From Epiperipatus broadwayi (Eukaryota; Onychophora; Udeonychophora; Euonychophora; Peripatidae), in the NCBI GenBank assembly GCA_028023455.1, contig JAQFVV010006310.1:2110001-2174000 (forward strand): 64,000 bases of DNA, read 5' to 3'. A program made the position numbers and the translations under genes. Below the pieces are notes generated by a model. The model made no database searches and was not told the origin of the DNA. It saw nothing but the letters and a program-made list of their open reading frames with translations. Positions 23,800 through 35,054 of this stretch are shown in pieces. The first letter of the stretch is position 1; every line of letters begins with the position of its first letter.

Positions 23800-24340
23800 T
23801 TTATGATCTTATACAAGATTGGATAATAAGTTAAAGTGAATTCATTTTTGATTTAAATTATTTCCAATAAAACTATTGCTGGATGCATGGTTTCAGCTTG
23901 TGATGCATATTTCTTATTAGTATTTTACTTTATTATATCATAGCTGAAATTTTTGTTTATAAAAATACACGGGGAAATCCAATTTGATGAGAGCATCATA
24001 TTTGATTATGAACATATTTAATAAAATTATATTTACAGTTTTTGAACTTATAAAGAATAATTCCAATTTATGACTCTAACATAAGTTTGGTAAGAAAATA
24101 AAAGAAAATTAATTTTTGTTTTAAAGTATTTCAGAAAAATACTGTTGTTAGATGGTGTTGTTTCAGCTTGCAATGCCTGTTTTCAATTGGTCCTTTGCTT
24201 CCTTACTTCTTAGCGAAAATTTATTTGTAAAAATATATGAAGAAGTCCTGTTAAATTTTTAGCATACATATAATATTTAATGTAGGCATGATTTGATAAA
24301 AATTATCTGTAGATAAACAAACTTCCAAACATTTATTTAA
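23800..24340 (+). repeat. old tandem duplication, period about 270 bp
   Basis: TTTCAGCTTG at 23891 and 24161 anchors two diverged copies. They share ACTATTGCTGGATG / ACTGTTGTTAGATG upstream and AAAAATA..C..GGAAATCC / AAAAATAT..GAAGTCC downstream. No coding capacity seen. Confidence 0.7.
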
Positions 24341-27036
24341 ATCCCTCAAGTAGACATGTAGAATATAAACATTTTGCTACAATAATTATAATAAAATATA
24401 TTTAAACTTTTGTATAGAAAGCAGTATATACACAACAGCATAAAATAATGTTATAAAACTTGTTAGAATATATGAGTGTATATTACTAGAGTAGTAAAAT
24501 TACTTATTTTATATTAAAAACTAATTTATTTTACTAGATACAATAATTCATACATATCAAGTAAAAAATTGGTTTCATATTTAACATCTAAATTTAATAT
24601 GTTACATTTAGAAAAGATGTATTTTGCTGATTATTGTTCTTCATGTATGTCTCAACATAAATACTCAAATGTATAACTACATAGAAAACAGGATTTTCAT
24701 TAATGATAGGGTCATTGTGATCCTATAATTTCACTAAAGCCATAATAGAATTCATAAATTAAATAATCACTATTATCACTTTATAAATCTTAATTTTTTG
24801 ATAGTTATTTTAAGTTTTTATGATATTGCCTCTATCAGTATTCATGGAATTATTGAACAGAATAATATTTATTTTGGAAAATTGCCTCACATCTTACCAG
24901 CCATATAATTTTAGTAATAACATAATTTTTACTGTTTATTTGTCATCTATCAAAAAAATCTTGATATCAACATTTTGTTTAATGGGTTATTGGATAGGAT
25001 TAATTTTGTCTTAATTGAAAAAGTGACAATTGTCAACAATATGTAGAAAAGTTTATTTATATCAGTAACATATTTTATAATGTTTTTATGAATGAATGGA
25101 TTTTTAAGTGGCAACATATTTGAAATTTTGAATTAATTATCATTTATAGATCCTTGGATTATATTATGAATGTTCATCTAATCCTTATATTTAAGTATGG
25201 TAGTTCCCATCTCACCAAATGTGGTGTTTTTTCTAATTTTACTACATGAGATGGCGACAGGAAAGTTAGTGCCAAATAGACAATCATTACATATTCTTCC
25301 AAATCACTTAACTTTTATGAATTGACAAAATAACCTAACTTTAACCAATTCAAGACTTTTGTTTTTAATTGTCATTCTTAAGTACCGTATGATAAAACTT
25401 TTGATATTGTTTTCCATAAATAACTATTTTTATATGGGTGCTATTGTTGCATTGGTTGTACAACAGTGCCAAGAGATTTTGAAAATAGAATTAACTATTT
25501 TAATTTTTGTTTTCAAGTGGCATTTAATTGGATTGAAAGTTAATAATGTAGTCGAGAATTTACTGGTGATTAATTTATTATTTATTAAATTGGTTTTGGT
25601 CAGAAAAATACATATTGGAATATCAAGGAATTTATTTAGAACAACTGTAAACATTAACTTAATATTTCTTTCTGTTAATATTTGCCATGCTGAAGATTTG
25701 TCTCCGGATATGATTGTTTTAGTTATTTTTGAAATAGGCAAGTATATTTATTTCACTTCATAGATGTCGTAAAATATTCCAGGAATAAGATCACTGATCT
25801 CTTTTAAGAGTGAATGAAAGCAGAAAAAAGAGAAATCATTAGGTATCACCTTTTATAACCTCAAATATTGACTAAAGTCACATGAAGATTTTTATTACTG
25901 CTGATCTATTTTTTATTTGATTTATTAATCCACATATGAATGTTTTTTCTAGAATAATACTAGTTATCTGTTTAGCTAATTTATGCTATACCTAAAAAAA
26001 CATGATTATATAAGTAAGATAAAATATTATTTTCTTAAATCAATATTAGTATCTTATATTCGGAAGATATGAACAAATTTTTAACAAAAATGATATAATT
26101 GAAAAGAAGACTTGTACAGTATGCAATGAATTAACAATTTGTTAGTAAAATGTTAATATTCATTACATTACATGTTTTAAAGAGTTATATATAAGTTGAA
26201 CATATCAATATTTTTTTAGATATTTTGTGACCTAATTATGAACTTTTCATGCCTTTATTATATACATGCTCTGTAAGTTTAAAAATTAAGTGTAAATAAT
26301 AATTATTAATATCTATTATTAGAATACATTTATAATACATTCTACATATTAAATAAGAATAAAACATTAATTTAAACATAGATCAATGTATATGTGTAAA
26401 TAAAGGGAATAAATCATTTTCTTCCAAGGTATGAATTAAATGCACTCTAAATGTTGATACTTTGTTCAAAATAATGCTTTTAATTCATAACCTGAAGAAA
26501 AGTGATTAACTTTCTTTATTTACACAATATCTTTATAATCCAATAAATAAAAATAAAAATTTAGGATTTTAGTTTTTTTTCCCTTAATCTTTTTAAAGTA
26601 ATATTTTCAATATTTTAAATAATTTACATTGTAAAATAAAATTTATATTAAAAAGTTAGTAATTAAAGCTTATTTTCACATTTTTTTTAGTTGTTATTTT
26701 ATAAGACAAAATAAAAATCATGACTTATTTAAGAACAATTTGCTCTTATAGTTCAAAGTGACAAACTAAAAAAGAAATCATAAAAGGAATATTTCATTAT
26801 GTCAATCAAGCATATTAATTTATTTACAATACTATATTTCTTTTTTTAATTTTTATTATTAAAATATGTGTAATATTAATTTACTTAAAATTAAATAAAG
26901 AATAATAGTAGGAAAAACCTAAATCTAAATGAGATCTGATGCTGCTAGAAATTTAAAGTGTTTTCCTGTAATTTTGTATGGATTAAAATATTTGTCTAAT
27001 TATCAATTACTAGTATATTCATGTTCATTCTTCATC
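24341..27036. other. 2.7 kb without a supported gene
   Basis: The longest frame is 25359-25763 on the plus strand (134 codons), overlapped by a 103-codon minus-strand frame at 25430-25741. The plus frame is rich in I, L, V and N and contains the segment AEDLSPDMIVLVIFE, but I recognise no family on either strand. Everything else is AT-rich sequence with stops in all frames. Confidence 0.45.
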
Positions 27037-27044
27037 AACTAATT

Positions 27045-27451
27045 CAAGAGTCATCAACCTTTTTTTACCTGCCTCATATATTTGTACTCTTATTAACAGT
27101 ATAATTCCCCTACTTCCCAGCCCATCAATGTTTGAATAACTTAATTTATTGCTTAGGGAAATAATTACACAAAAAAGAATTTATAATAGTATACTAGTAG
27201 ATATATAACAATATAACCTGACTAATAAATTTAAATTAAGTTAAAAAAATAAAATGTTTTTAATTTATTTTGAACTTGAAAATATTAATTAATTTATTTA
27301 AAGCACAAGCATCTCTGCAAAAAATGTAAATACCTGTTGTGAATTTATAGTAATCTATGGTTTTCTTTTAACATTTGGCAAATATTCACTACCCATCTGA
27401 AAATTTTAAATGCCCACTAGTGGGCAATAGAGACCAAGTCAATGACTCATG
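27045..27451. mobile_element. non-autonomous hAT element (MITE), 407 bp, perfect 8-bp TSD
   Basis: The left end CAAGAGTCATCAACCTTTT resembles the full hAT element at 5173 (CAGGGGTCAGCAATCTTTT, 15 of 19 identical). The right end, read inverted, is CATGAGTCATTGACTTG, giving about 11 of 15 matches between the two ends. The 8-bp sequence AACTAATT lies exactly at both borders, 27037-27044 and 27452-27459, as hAT insertion requires. The interior has no transposase frame and includes the perfect palindrome TGCCCACTAGTGGGCA at 27411-27426. It could have been moved in trans by a hAT transposase of the 5173-7755 type. Confidence 0.8.
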
Positions 27452-27690
27452 AACTAATTGATTGCTTTTGTGAATTAAAACTTTTTTAAAAAAAATAATT
27501 GATAACTAAAAGTGATGCTGGTGATTAAATTTGCCATTCATGATATAGATCTGTACACTGACTGGAATTTTAGAATAAACACTTCTAAATGAATGGTGAA
27601 GACTACACATTTTAGTTTTCATTTTTATTACTAGATGGCAAGAGTTATTAGCAAAAAAATAAAAGTTTATAATTGTAAACTTATTATTAT

Positions 27691-28055
27691 AAAGCATTGA
27701 AAACTTTGAAATTATTCAAACAGAAGTCAGTCTCCAATAATGTGCTATTTTTTAAATATTATAAATTTTCATGCACTCACTTTCCGGTAAGAGTTTAAAA
27801 AACTTAAGTGAATCACTTAAGTTTAGAGCATACGTTCTATATACACCAACTTTTACAGACCATGCTTAAATCAGGGCTTGAATCTATTGTGTGATTGATG
27901 TTATAATCAAATATTCATTTGTACAAATCTATTTAACCCATCACAGGAGAAACTCTTACCACTGGGTGAGTGCATGGAAATTTATAATATTTAAGAAATA
28001 GTGCATTATCAGAGACTGACTTCCATTTGAATAATTTAAAAGTTCATAATTGCAC
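27691..28055. mobile_element. MITE with ~105-bp inverted arms, copy 1
   Basis: Left arm 27691-27796 and right arm about 27947-28055 are inverted copies. Shared blocks are ATTATTCAAA, GAAGTCAGTCTC, AATATTATAAATTT, ATGCACTCAC and GGTAAGAGTTT. The centre contains AAACTTAAGTG (27800-27810) and its exact inverse CACTTAAGTTT (27814-27824). It has no coding frame. A second, internally deleted copy is at about 38380-38560. The superfamily is not assigned because no clear short TSD is visible. Confidence 0.75.
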
Positions 28056-28700
28056 AAATGATAGCACTTGTTCACATTTTATTGTCAAGCAAAAATGAGT
28101 CTAAAACTAATTTTTATGTTTCAAGATTATTTTCAATCATTTGAAAAATGTTTTTTATTTAAATATAAAATAGACATTTTATAATTACAAGTTATTTGTA
28201 GAAAAATTTCAAATTACTTCAAGAGAAAAAGAAAAAAAAAAACTTGTATTATTCTAGTTAACATAAAAGATAAGCTTTGTTTTTTATTTTCTTAAATAAA
28301 TTTACAACTTTTATTAATTTTTTTTTCTTTTAATTATGATCAAAATTAATTTTAATAATAATTTTGTTAAAAAAAAGTTTTATTTTAATAAAAGCTTTAT
28401 TTAAACTGAAGGTCATATATAGGAAAAAAATAAATTTTTCATAGTTAGCAACAATTAAATTGCATAATCTGCCTGCAGAATGATTAATAATGCAATACAT
28501 AAATAAAACAAATAAATTCTAATAAAACAATGTAAAAAAATGTGTGTGGAAATAAATACCAAAACAAAAAGTTAATCCTTTAGCAAAAAAAAAGTATTAT
28601 TGGAATAATGAATATAAATTACCATAGAAAGTTACTGTACATATGATTGCACTATGACATCACATGACCACCATTTCTTACGCGTACACAATCTATTTAT
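28056..28700. other. no gene seen
   Basis: AT-rich, homopolymer-rich sequence without supported features. Confidence 0.5.
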
Positions 28701-28717
28701 GCTGTAGCAACCTTTTC

Positions 28718-28781
28718 CAAACAATATTGCCACCCTCTAGCATCCATTGATTGCTATGGCATGCCCTAGGTGGCAGTATTG
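28718..28781. repeat. hairpin-forming repeat
   Basis: CAATATTGCCACC near 28720 pairs with GGTGGCAGTATTG near 28770, with CTAG blocks inside each arm. A related GGTGGCATTATTG occurs at about 35099, suggesting a dispersed element end. Confidence 0.5.
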
Positions 28782-29385
28782 TATGAAGAAAGAAGCTACT
28801 GTGTTATATACGATTGCCTGATAAATTTAATTTAAAAATAGTATTTAACATTGCTTATTTTTTCTAATGCAGTTATAGCATATAATTATATATAATTAAT
28901 AAATTTAAATAAATACCCTTCTCGGTCAATTGAAAAAAATAATATTGGCTAATAGAGCATATTCAATAAATTGTATATGCATAGTATTGTATTGTGATCC
29001 CAGTTAAACATTATTTTTAAAAATTTCCAAGTAATTTGATTTTTGTTATTTGACAATTTAATGCTCAAAATTTTATGCAATCTCATATAACAGTAAATTT
29101 TTATATAAATAAAAAATCAAACTATTTACTGGTTGAGATTTCAAAAGAAATTTGAGCAACAAAATGTTATCTGGAGCTGGATCTATGGATATTTAATTCT
29201 AGGGTCTGCCATTCTACAGTAGCACTACACCATATAGGGTGTGATTTTTATATTACAATAACAAATGGATTAGTTTTAAGTTTTAAAAGTGAGTAGAACA
29301 TTGAATCCATATTTATAAAAAAGAAAAAACAGAGAGGAGAGAGCTAGTGATACTGAAAAACAGTATATATAATGATACAATGTTA

Positions 29386-29457
29386 TATATATATATATAT
29401 ATATGTCAAGCTGCTTGGAAGGCAGCTATGCTAACCGCTAGGCCACCAACGCTTGAC
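29386..29457 (-). repeat. tRNA-derived SINE, copy 3, T-arm deleted
   Basis: The minus strand runs GTCAAGCGTTGG, A-box TGGCCTAGCGGTTAGC, then a perfect anticodon arm (stem GCTGC/GCAGC, loop CTTCCAA), then directly TTGACATAT and a (TA)n tail at 29386-29403. Compared with copy 2 it lacks about 35 bases carrying the whole T-arm and B-box, yet keeps both outer ends. AATGTTA at 29379-29385 and 29459-29465 is a probable 7-bp target duplication. Confidence 0.7.
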
Positions 29458-29465
29458 TAATGTTA

Positions 29466-30299
29466 GTTGCTTAATAAATCATATGATTTTTGAATAAACA
29501 AGTAAATACAACAGTTTTATTTAATTAAGCAAACTGAGATTTATTTATTTTTAATTTTACTATGCTAAACGTTTTTGATTTGCCATTGTGCCAAATCTTA
29601 CTTAGTTTGAAAAACAGAAACAGAAAAAACAATTTTGAAATTTTAAAATAGGAATATTTAGAATAATTTTAACAACAATAATGAAACTATTTTGTCAATA
29701 AGATATACTTGAATTTAATATATAAATAACAAACAATCCGCAAAATGTGTTTATAGACTTCTGTGATGTATATTTAATAAGCTCATAACCACAACTATAT
29801 GTGGTGAATAGAATATTGAAGAAATTTATTACAATTTGAGTCTATAAATAAATAAAAAATACAATAAACCGGATAATTATCACAAATTAAAAATGTGCAG
29901 ATAGCAAAATTACAAATCAAATTATAAAATAGCGCTATGAATGAAAAAAGTTATAAGTGGTGTTTAAGATAAAGATATATAATATAATAGAGACTTTAAG
30001 ATTATTTTGATTCCTAAATCTTCAGAAAAATTCTTTTAGAAATTGGTAAGAGTATGTACTAAATTATAAAATAACCACTATCTACTTTTTTTGTTGTTAT
30101 TGTTGCATTTTTGTATATATTTAAGAGTTGTTTTTTTTTCTCTCAAGAGTATATATTTAAGAGTTTTCTTTTATTTGACATATAAAATAATACTAAAGAT
30201 ACATATTTTACACATTATTCTTAAATAAAAAAAAATTAGTAATAGTAATTATTTTAACAATTGTAATAATCGTAACAATATTGTTCCTATGTTTAAGTT
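29466..30299. other. no gene seen
   Basis: AT-rich sequence with no supported features. Confidence 0.5.
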
Positions 30300-30480
30300 T
30301 ATTGAGTCACGTGGCCGAAGCATGACAATTTTTCATGCGTAATAGCCATTATATCAAGCAGAAAAGTTTTGGCGGACATAAAACGGAAGTTTAATAAGTG
30401 TTGCGTGAAAAAAGAGCTTTTTGGATCTACCAATTAATAAATTATTATTCTTGTTTATTTAATGTTTTATAAAAGTAAGT
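30300..30480 (+). promoter_or_regulatory. CpG-bearing patch with promoter-like motifs (tentative)
   Basis: Within very CpG-poor DNA this patch holds an E-box in TCACGTGGCCG (30306-30316), TTTTGGCGGACAT (YY1-like), ACGGAAGT (ETS-like) and GTTGCGTG, all within about 110 bp. AAAGTAAGTTA near 30475 resembles a splice donor. A TATA-less promoter with a first exon is possible. No coding exon is visible downstream, so this is speculative. Confidence 0.25.
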
Positions 30481-31170
30481 TATTAGTTAGATATTATTTA
30501 TTTTTAGTCAGATTTAGATTGAAATCAGCTAATATAATTGTACGACTCTAAATACTATGATTTACAATAATGTAACATTTTTTAAATACATATTCATCTT
30601 AATTACTTCCCTGTTAATTAACTGTATCAAATTATACATTTCTCTGTGCTTTTAATGACTGCTTATTTTTAATAGAGTTTATATTATAAAGCAATAACAT
30701 TTTTTTTATTAATTAATTAATTAATTGTAAAAAAGAAACGAAATGGCTTTGATTTATTATTCTCGGGTGATTTACTAAAAAATATTAAGTCATCTATGAA
30801 AATCTGCTATTTCAATATATAATTACATATATATTCATGTACATGCATATATCTATAATTTGCATGCAATTGTAAAATGCCTTTATTAGTCGAATAACTA
30901 TTATAAATCTTAAAAGCTTAATTGTTCTAATGTGGGTGTGTGTGCTTATATATATATGAAAATTATTTATATGATAGTAAAAATATCTTCAGTGTTGGTT
31001 GTTTTTTCATATAGCACACATGTGTAATGAATGCACATTAGAGATTTAAACGATTATTTTACGATATAGAACCAAATGTTATTATCATACTACATCAAAT
31101 TATTGCTATGGTAATCTAATAAGAGAATTTTATTGGTTATAATTTCTTTTATTTTAAAGGTTCTTTGGAA
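30481..31170. other. no gene seen
   Basis: AT-rich sequence; (TTAA)n-like patch near 30710-30725. Confidence 0.5.
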
Positions 31171-31179
31171 TAACCAAAA

Positions 31180-31770
31180 CATCATCACCCTCATTTTCAA
31201 TTATTTTCGATGAAATGTTAGATAAAGGTATCTGATTCTTTGTCTCTTTTCTCAAGACATACCAATAAATTTCTTACTTTATCAATCCATCACACATGTG
31301 TGCTTACGATGCCTTAGAATTAGTTTAAGACTTCAATTATACATCTATTGTCGTCTCTTTTACCAATAAGTCCAGCCTAGATCTATGTTAATATCTTAAT
31401 TCTTTTAGCGATATCTATTTGTTTTTTTTTTCCGGTCAAATATTTTTTTCGACTTCTTGTTATTCCTAATATACATATCTCCATAGTTTATTCAATTGTT
31501 TGAAGCCTTTATATTGCCCTTTCATTTAAATGTCCAAGTTGTCCAATGTCTCCGAACTATAAATAAGAACTCATACAATACATCTATTAAAAACTCTTCA
31601 TTTCAAATATACAGATATTTTCTTTAAACTTATTTCTACCAGAAGCAATTTTTCCACGTTAATTCTGTAATTAACTTTAATAATCTGATCATGGCATTTA
31701 TAGTTATTAACTTCTAACTCATTATTAACAATCTTGAAAATCAATTGAACATATTTTAATTTTTTTAATG
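31180..31770 (-). mobile_element. RTE-type LINE ORF2 C-terminal fragment
   Basis: Reading the minus strand from 31770 leftwards gives GRNKFKENICIFEMKSF, then QTIEXTMEICILGITRSRKK, then DIAKRIKILT, then AGLIGKRDDNRCIIEVLN, and THVWWIDKVRN near 31280. This is the ordered C-terminal signature of RTE polymerases: 'lqttqRAMERaMLGisrrDrirne', 'diaqRIakLKWqWAGHIaRRxDxRW', '..vlewrP', 'GRPptRWxDdlvk'. Several stops and frameshifts are present. The palm, endonuclease and 5' end are missing, as in a typical 5'-truncated LINE, although deletion is equally possible. Confidence 0.75.
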
Positions 31771-31851
31771 AATAGCTTTATTTTTTTTCTTTTATTTGAT
31801 AATTATTGTATCTGAAGCTCATATATATATATATTAAATATATTTAACCTA

Positions 31852-32305
31852 AAGTATGTATAAAAATTAAACGGAAGCAAATGACTTCTAAAAGTTCACA
31901 TATCTCCATAAATATAAAGAAGAAAAGAACGGACCACCCTGTTCTTATTTTCATTAGCAATATTTAAATATAGCATATACATTAGACTAAAGGTTTTAAA
32001 CAATTAATATATTTATATTTATATGACAAACTTTACATTGATATTATAAGATTTTTGAAAGTGAAATATTTCTTCATTTTGTAATATTTAACTTTGATTT
32101 CACTGTGATATATGTCATATTTAAAATGTAGCTATTAAATAAACTGAACAATTTATTCCCAACATCATCAATAAATGTTCCTTAAATAACATCAACGCTA
32201 AAAGAAAGAGTGTTCTGCCACCTGTTTTTACATTGTTGACACATATACATGATTATTTTTAGCTCTTAGAAGTCATTTGCGTCTTTTTATATATACTATG
32301 ATGTC
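31852..32305. mobile_element. inverted-repeat element (MITE candidate), about 450 bp
   Basis: GTATGTATAAAAATTAAACG and GCAAATGACTTCTAAAAG at the left (about 31855-31895) match, inverted, the right border CTCTTAGAAGTCATTTGCGTC...TATATATAC (about 32262-32300). A second inner pair (CCACCCTGTTCTTATTTTC vs GTGTTCTGCCACCTG) extends the match. No TSD was resolved and no coding frame is present. Confidence 0.45.
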
Positions 32306-33585
32306 TTTATTAAACAGTTAAAAATATTGTCATCTTTGTGTTTAGATATGTTTTATTTAAGAAAAAAAAATTCATTATTCAGTAAAAACATTTATATATA
32401 AAAAAATGTAATATTTATATATAAATTCACATTAATAATAAATTAGCTTATCAAAGAAACATAAATAACATAAAATAACATGGTCAGCATAGGGAACAAA
32501 AATATACATAATACACATGCGCATATCCACACTCCCAAAATAGTAAAAAAAAACTGATTGCATTTACCTACTTCATTTTAAAAATAACAATATACAGTAT
32601 AGTATACTAAGATAATTGAGAAATATGATAATTAAATTCGGATTTAGAAATTATATTTCCAGATGTAATTCAACTATTCAGTGAAATAGTATTTTTTTGA
32701 TTACATGGTTTTTTATTATTATAAAATAGTACAAAATTGTTGATATAAAACAAATTGAAAAAAGTTATTATCTCATATGAATCATGTAGGGGTGGGGAGT
32801 GGACTTAGAACATTCATGCATGCACTATTGTTATTAATTGACTTCATTCCCATACACATGATTACATATAAATAGCTAATAAAAATTAATTATCTCATAT
32901 GTATAATTCCACAAAAAGGAAGATTCAGAGTGATAACTCTATGGATTGCTAATGGAGCTAATAAATTCGAAGTTAGGACTAAATAACATTTTTCCAAGAG
33001 TTATTGTGATTTTTTTTTCACAATGCTTTATAGTCTTTTACATAATATTTACTTGTTTACACAAAAAATCTATATTAGAACAATTAATCAATAATAGTAA
33101 AGGTAAAATTTATCTTCAACACATTATATATGTAACTAAATGTCAAGGGGAAAAAATGTTCTTGTGTCTACTATGACTAATCAAGAGTTAATATTCATGT
33201 AAGATTAAAACATCATATATGTATAATAAAGTTAAAATAGATAATTCAATATCATCAGTATTTTTGGATCACAAATGAATATTTGGTCATGTTTTTAATC
33301 TTAAAGAAATGCAGATGGTTTGCATTAAACATAATAATAGAAAACGGTAAACAGAAAATCTAATAATTGACAGATGAATGCATTTTAGAACATATTGCAC
33401 TTAAATGCATAGTTTCATATTTCTATTTGTTGTTGTTCTGAATATAATGGTTGCCTTTGAAAGATCTGCATTTAATATTTTTAAAGTTTTCTTTGCATAT
33501 ACACCATGAACTGATAGGAACATGACTTTTACTATACTAAATAAAAAATGTAAAAAGGGAAAGTTTTTTGAGAAGGGAGTCAAGT
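32306..33585. other. no gene seen
   Basis: AT-rich sequence. The open frames at 32946-33176 (plus) and 33401-33583 (minus) show no recognisable motif. Confidence 0.45.
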
Positions 33586-33589
33586 AAGT

Positions 33590-33826
33590 GTGGTGTATGT
33601 TTTGTGTTTTTAATTTAATTGATTTTAATGTATTTTATTTATTTTTAAATTTTATGGGGTTTATATGCTTTATATTGTTTTTGATTATTTTTGTTTTTAT
33701 TATGTGAAGTTTGTTTATAATGTAATGTTTTTTCTAGATCCTTGAAAATGACTATAGAGTAAAGATAGTCGAAACGTTGGAAATAAGTGGATATATATAT
33801 ATATACATCAAATAAAGTTTTTGAAA
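33590..33826 (+). mobile_element. Penelope-like 3' tail with hammerhead-like hairpin
   Basis: A T/G-rich tract ends in TCTAGATCC followed by TTGAAAAT (33742-33749). Then come the perfect stem GACTAT/ATAGTC (33750-33755, 33765-33770) and GAAACGTTGG (33771-33780). The 3' noncoding region of the Penelope element at 56.3-57.4 kb has the same layout: TCTAG, TTGATAAT, stem AACTA/TAGTT, GAAAG. The arrangement of a CUGANGA-like box, a stem and GAAA recalls the hammerhead ribozymes of Penelope elements, although the first box is mutated. It ends in a (TA)n tract, AATAAAG (possible poly-A signal) and an A-rich tail near 33825. Confidence 0.55.
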
Positions 33827-34993
33827 AAGAAAAGAAGTGATTTTTAATTATAGAATTATATGGCTATATAAATAAAAATACATTAACTGTTCTAACTTTA
33901 GTTTCCAGTGAAAAATAATTCTATTGCAAACTGAAATAGGCAATGCACTTCTTCAAACTCCACTTCACTTAGCCCTATTTGGAAGTGTTGACTGTCATGC
34001 CAGTTTTTGTAACAATTTCCTGTATTGGTGCTTTGACTTTATGAGCATACAAAAACTATGAATAGTTGTAATTGGTAAGTTACATCAACATTTTTATTTA
34101 CATGTTTATTCCTTTGTTGCATGATTACAATATCATTTAATTACTTATAAGCAATCATTTTGCAATAATTACTTGATTTTATATTCGAAATGAATTTTAC
34201 CTAATAATAAAATGTTTTTCATTAGGTAAAAAGTAACTCAGACAATAAAACAAGCTTTAGTATTATTAATATATTCTATATTGCACTAAATCTAACCCTT
34301 TTTTCCTACTTAGCTACACATGTAGAGTGTCTAAGCCATTTACAACCTAAACACTATTTTAGATTTAATCTCCTCTACTACTAACTTTAGTTTTTAGTGA
34401 AAGATAATTCTATGAGAATCAACATCCTACCTACCCCCTACCCACATTCCTCCTATTATATTATTAAATGAACTTTTACACAATGTCATCAAACACTGTA
34501 GAATAATAAAACTTTTATGCTCTTGTAAATAAAATAAAAAGCAGTATAAATTATACTGACTTATTTTTAAAAGGATTTTTTAAGCTCATTTTTAAAATTT
34601 TGTCCTGAACAACTTTATAATATCAAATATACCAAATTAATTTGTAAAAATAAATTTTAAAAATGTACAACCATTTAATAACAAAATGTATTTACCAATC
34701 ATTAAAAGATTCTTTCTGGGGTACTAAATGTCAATGTAATCTTGTGTTTTTATTTTATATAAAATCAATTATTTTTCTATTTAATCTTTAAGAATCAGTT
34801 AAATGGTATTAAGTTCACATTTAAATTATAAGGTTAATTTTATATATAGCCTTCAGTTTAAATAAAATTTGTGACAAAATAAAATTACTTTTTTCACATA
34901 CTTATTATTATACATTACTATTTAAATAATTTTTTAAAAAAAGAATTTATTATGTGAAATTAAAAATAATAATCTTATAATCCAATTTTACTA

Positions 34994-34996
<3 letters not shown>
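33827..34996. other. no gene seen
   Basis: AT-rich sequence with no supported features. Confidence 0.5.

Positions 34997-35051
<55 letters not shown>
34997..35051. repeat. (TA)n microsatellite, about 27 units
   Basis: An uninterrupted TA run. It is followed directly by TTGTAATGGATAG, similar to the borders of other repeats here that sit beside (TA)n tracts, such as 49162 and, inverted, 53462. Confidence 0.95.

Positions 35052-35054
<3 letters not shown>

Noticed and set aside
25359-25763. 134-codon plus-strand frame overlapped by a 103-codon minus-strand frame
   Set aside because: It is the longest frame in the window, but it shows no family motif, has AT-driven composition and is open on both strands at once. 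Chance is the simplest explanation.
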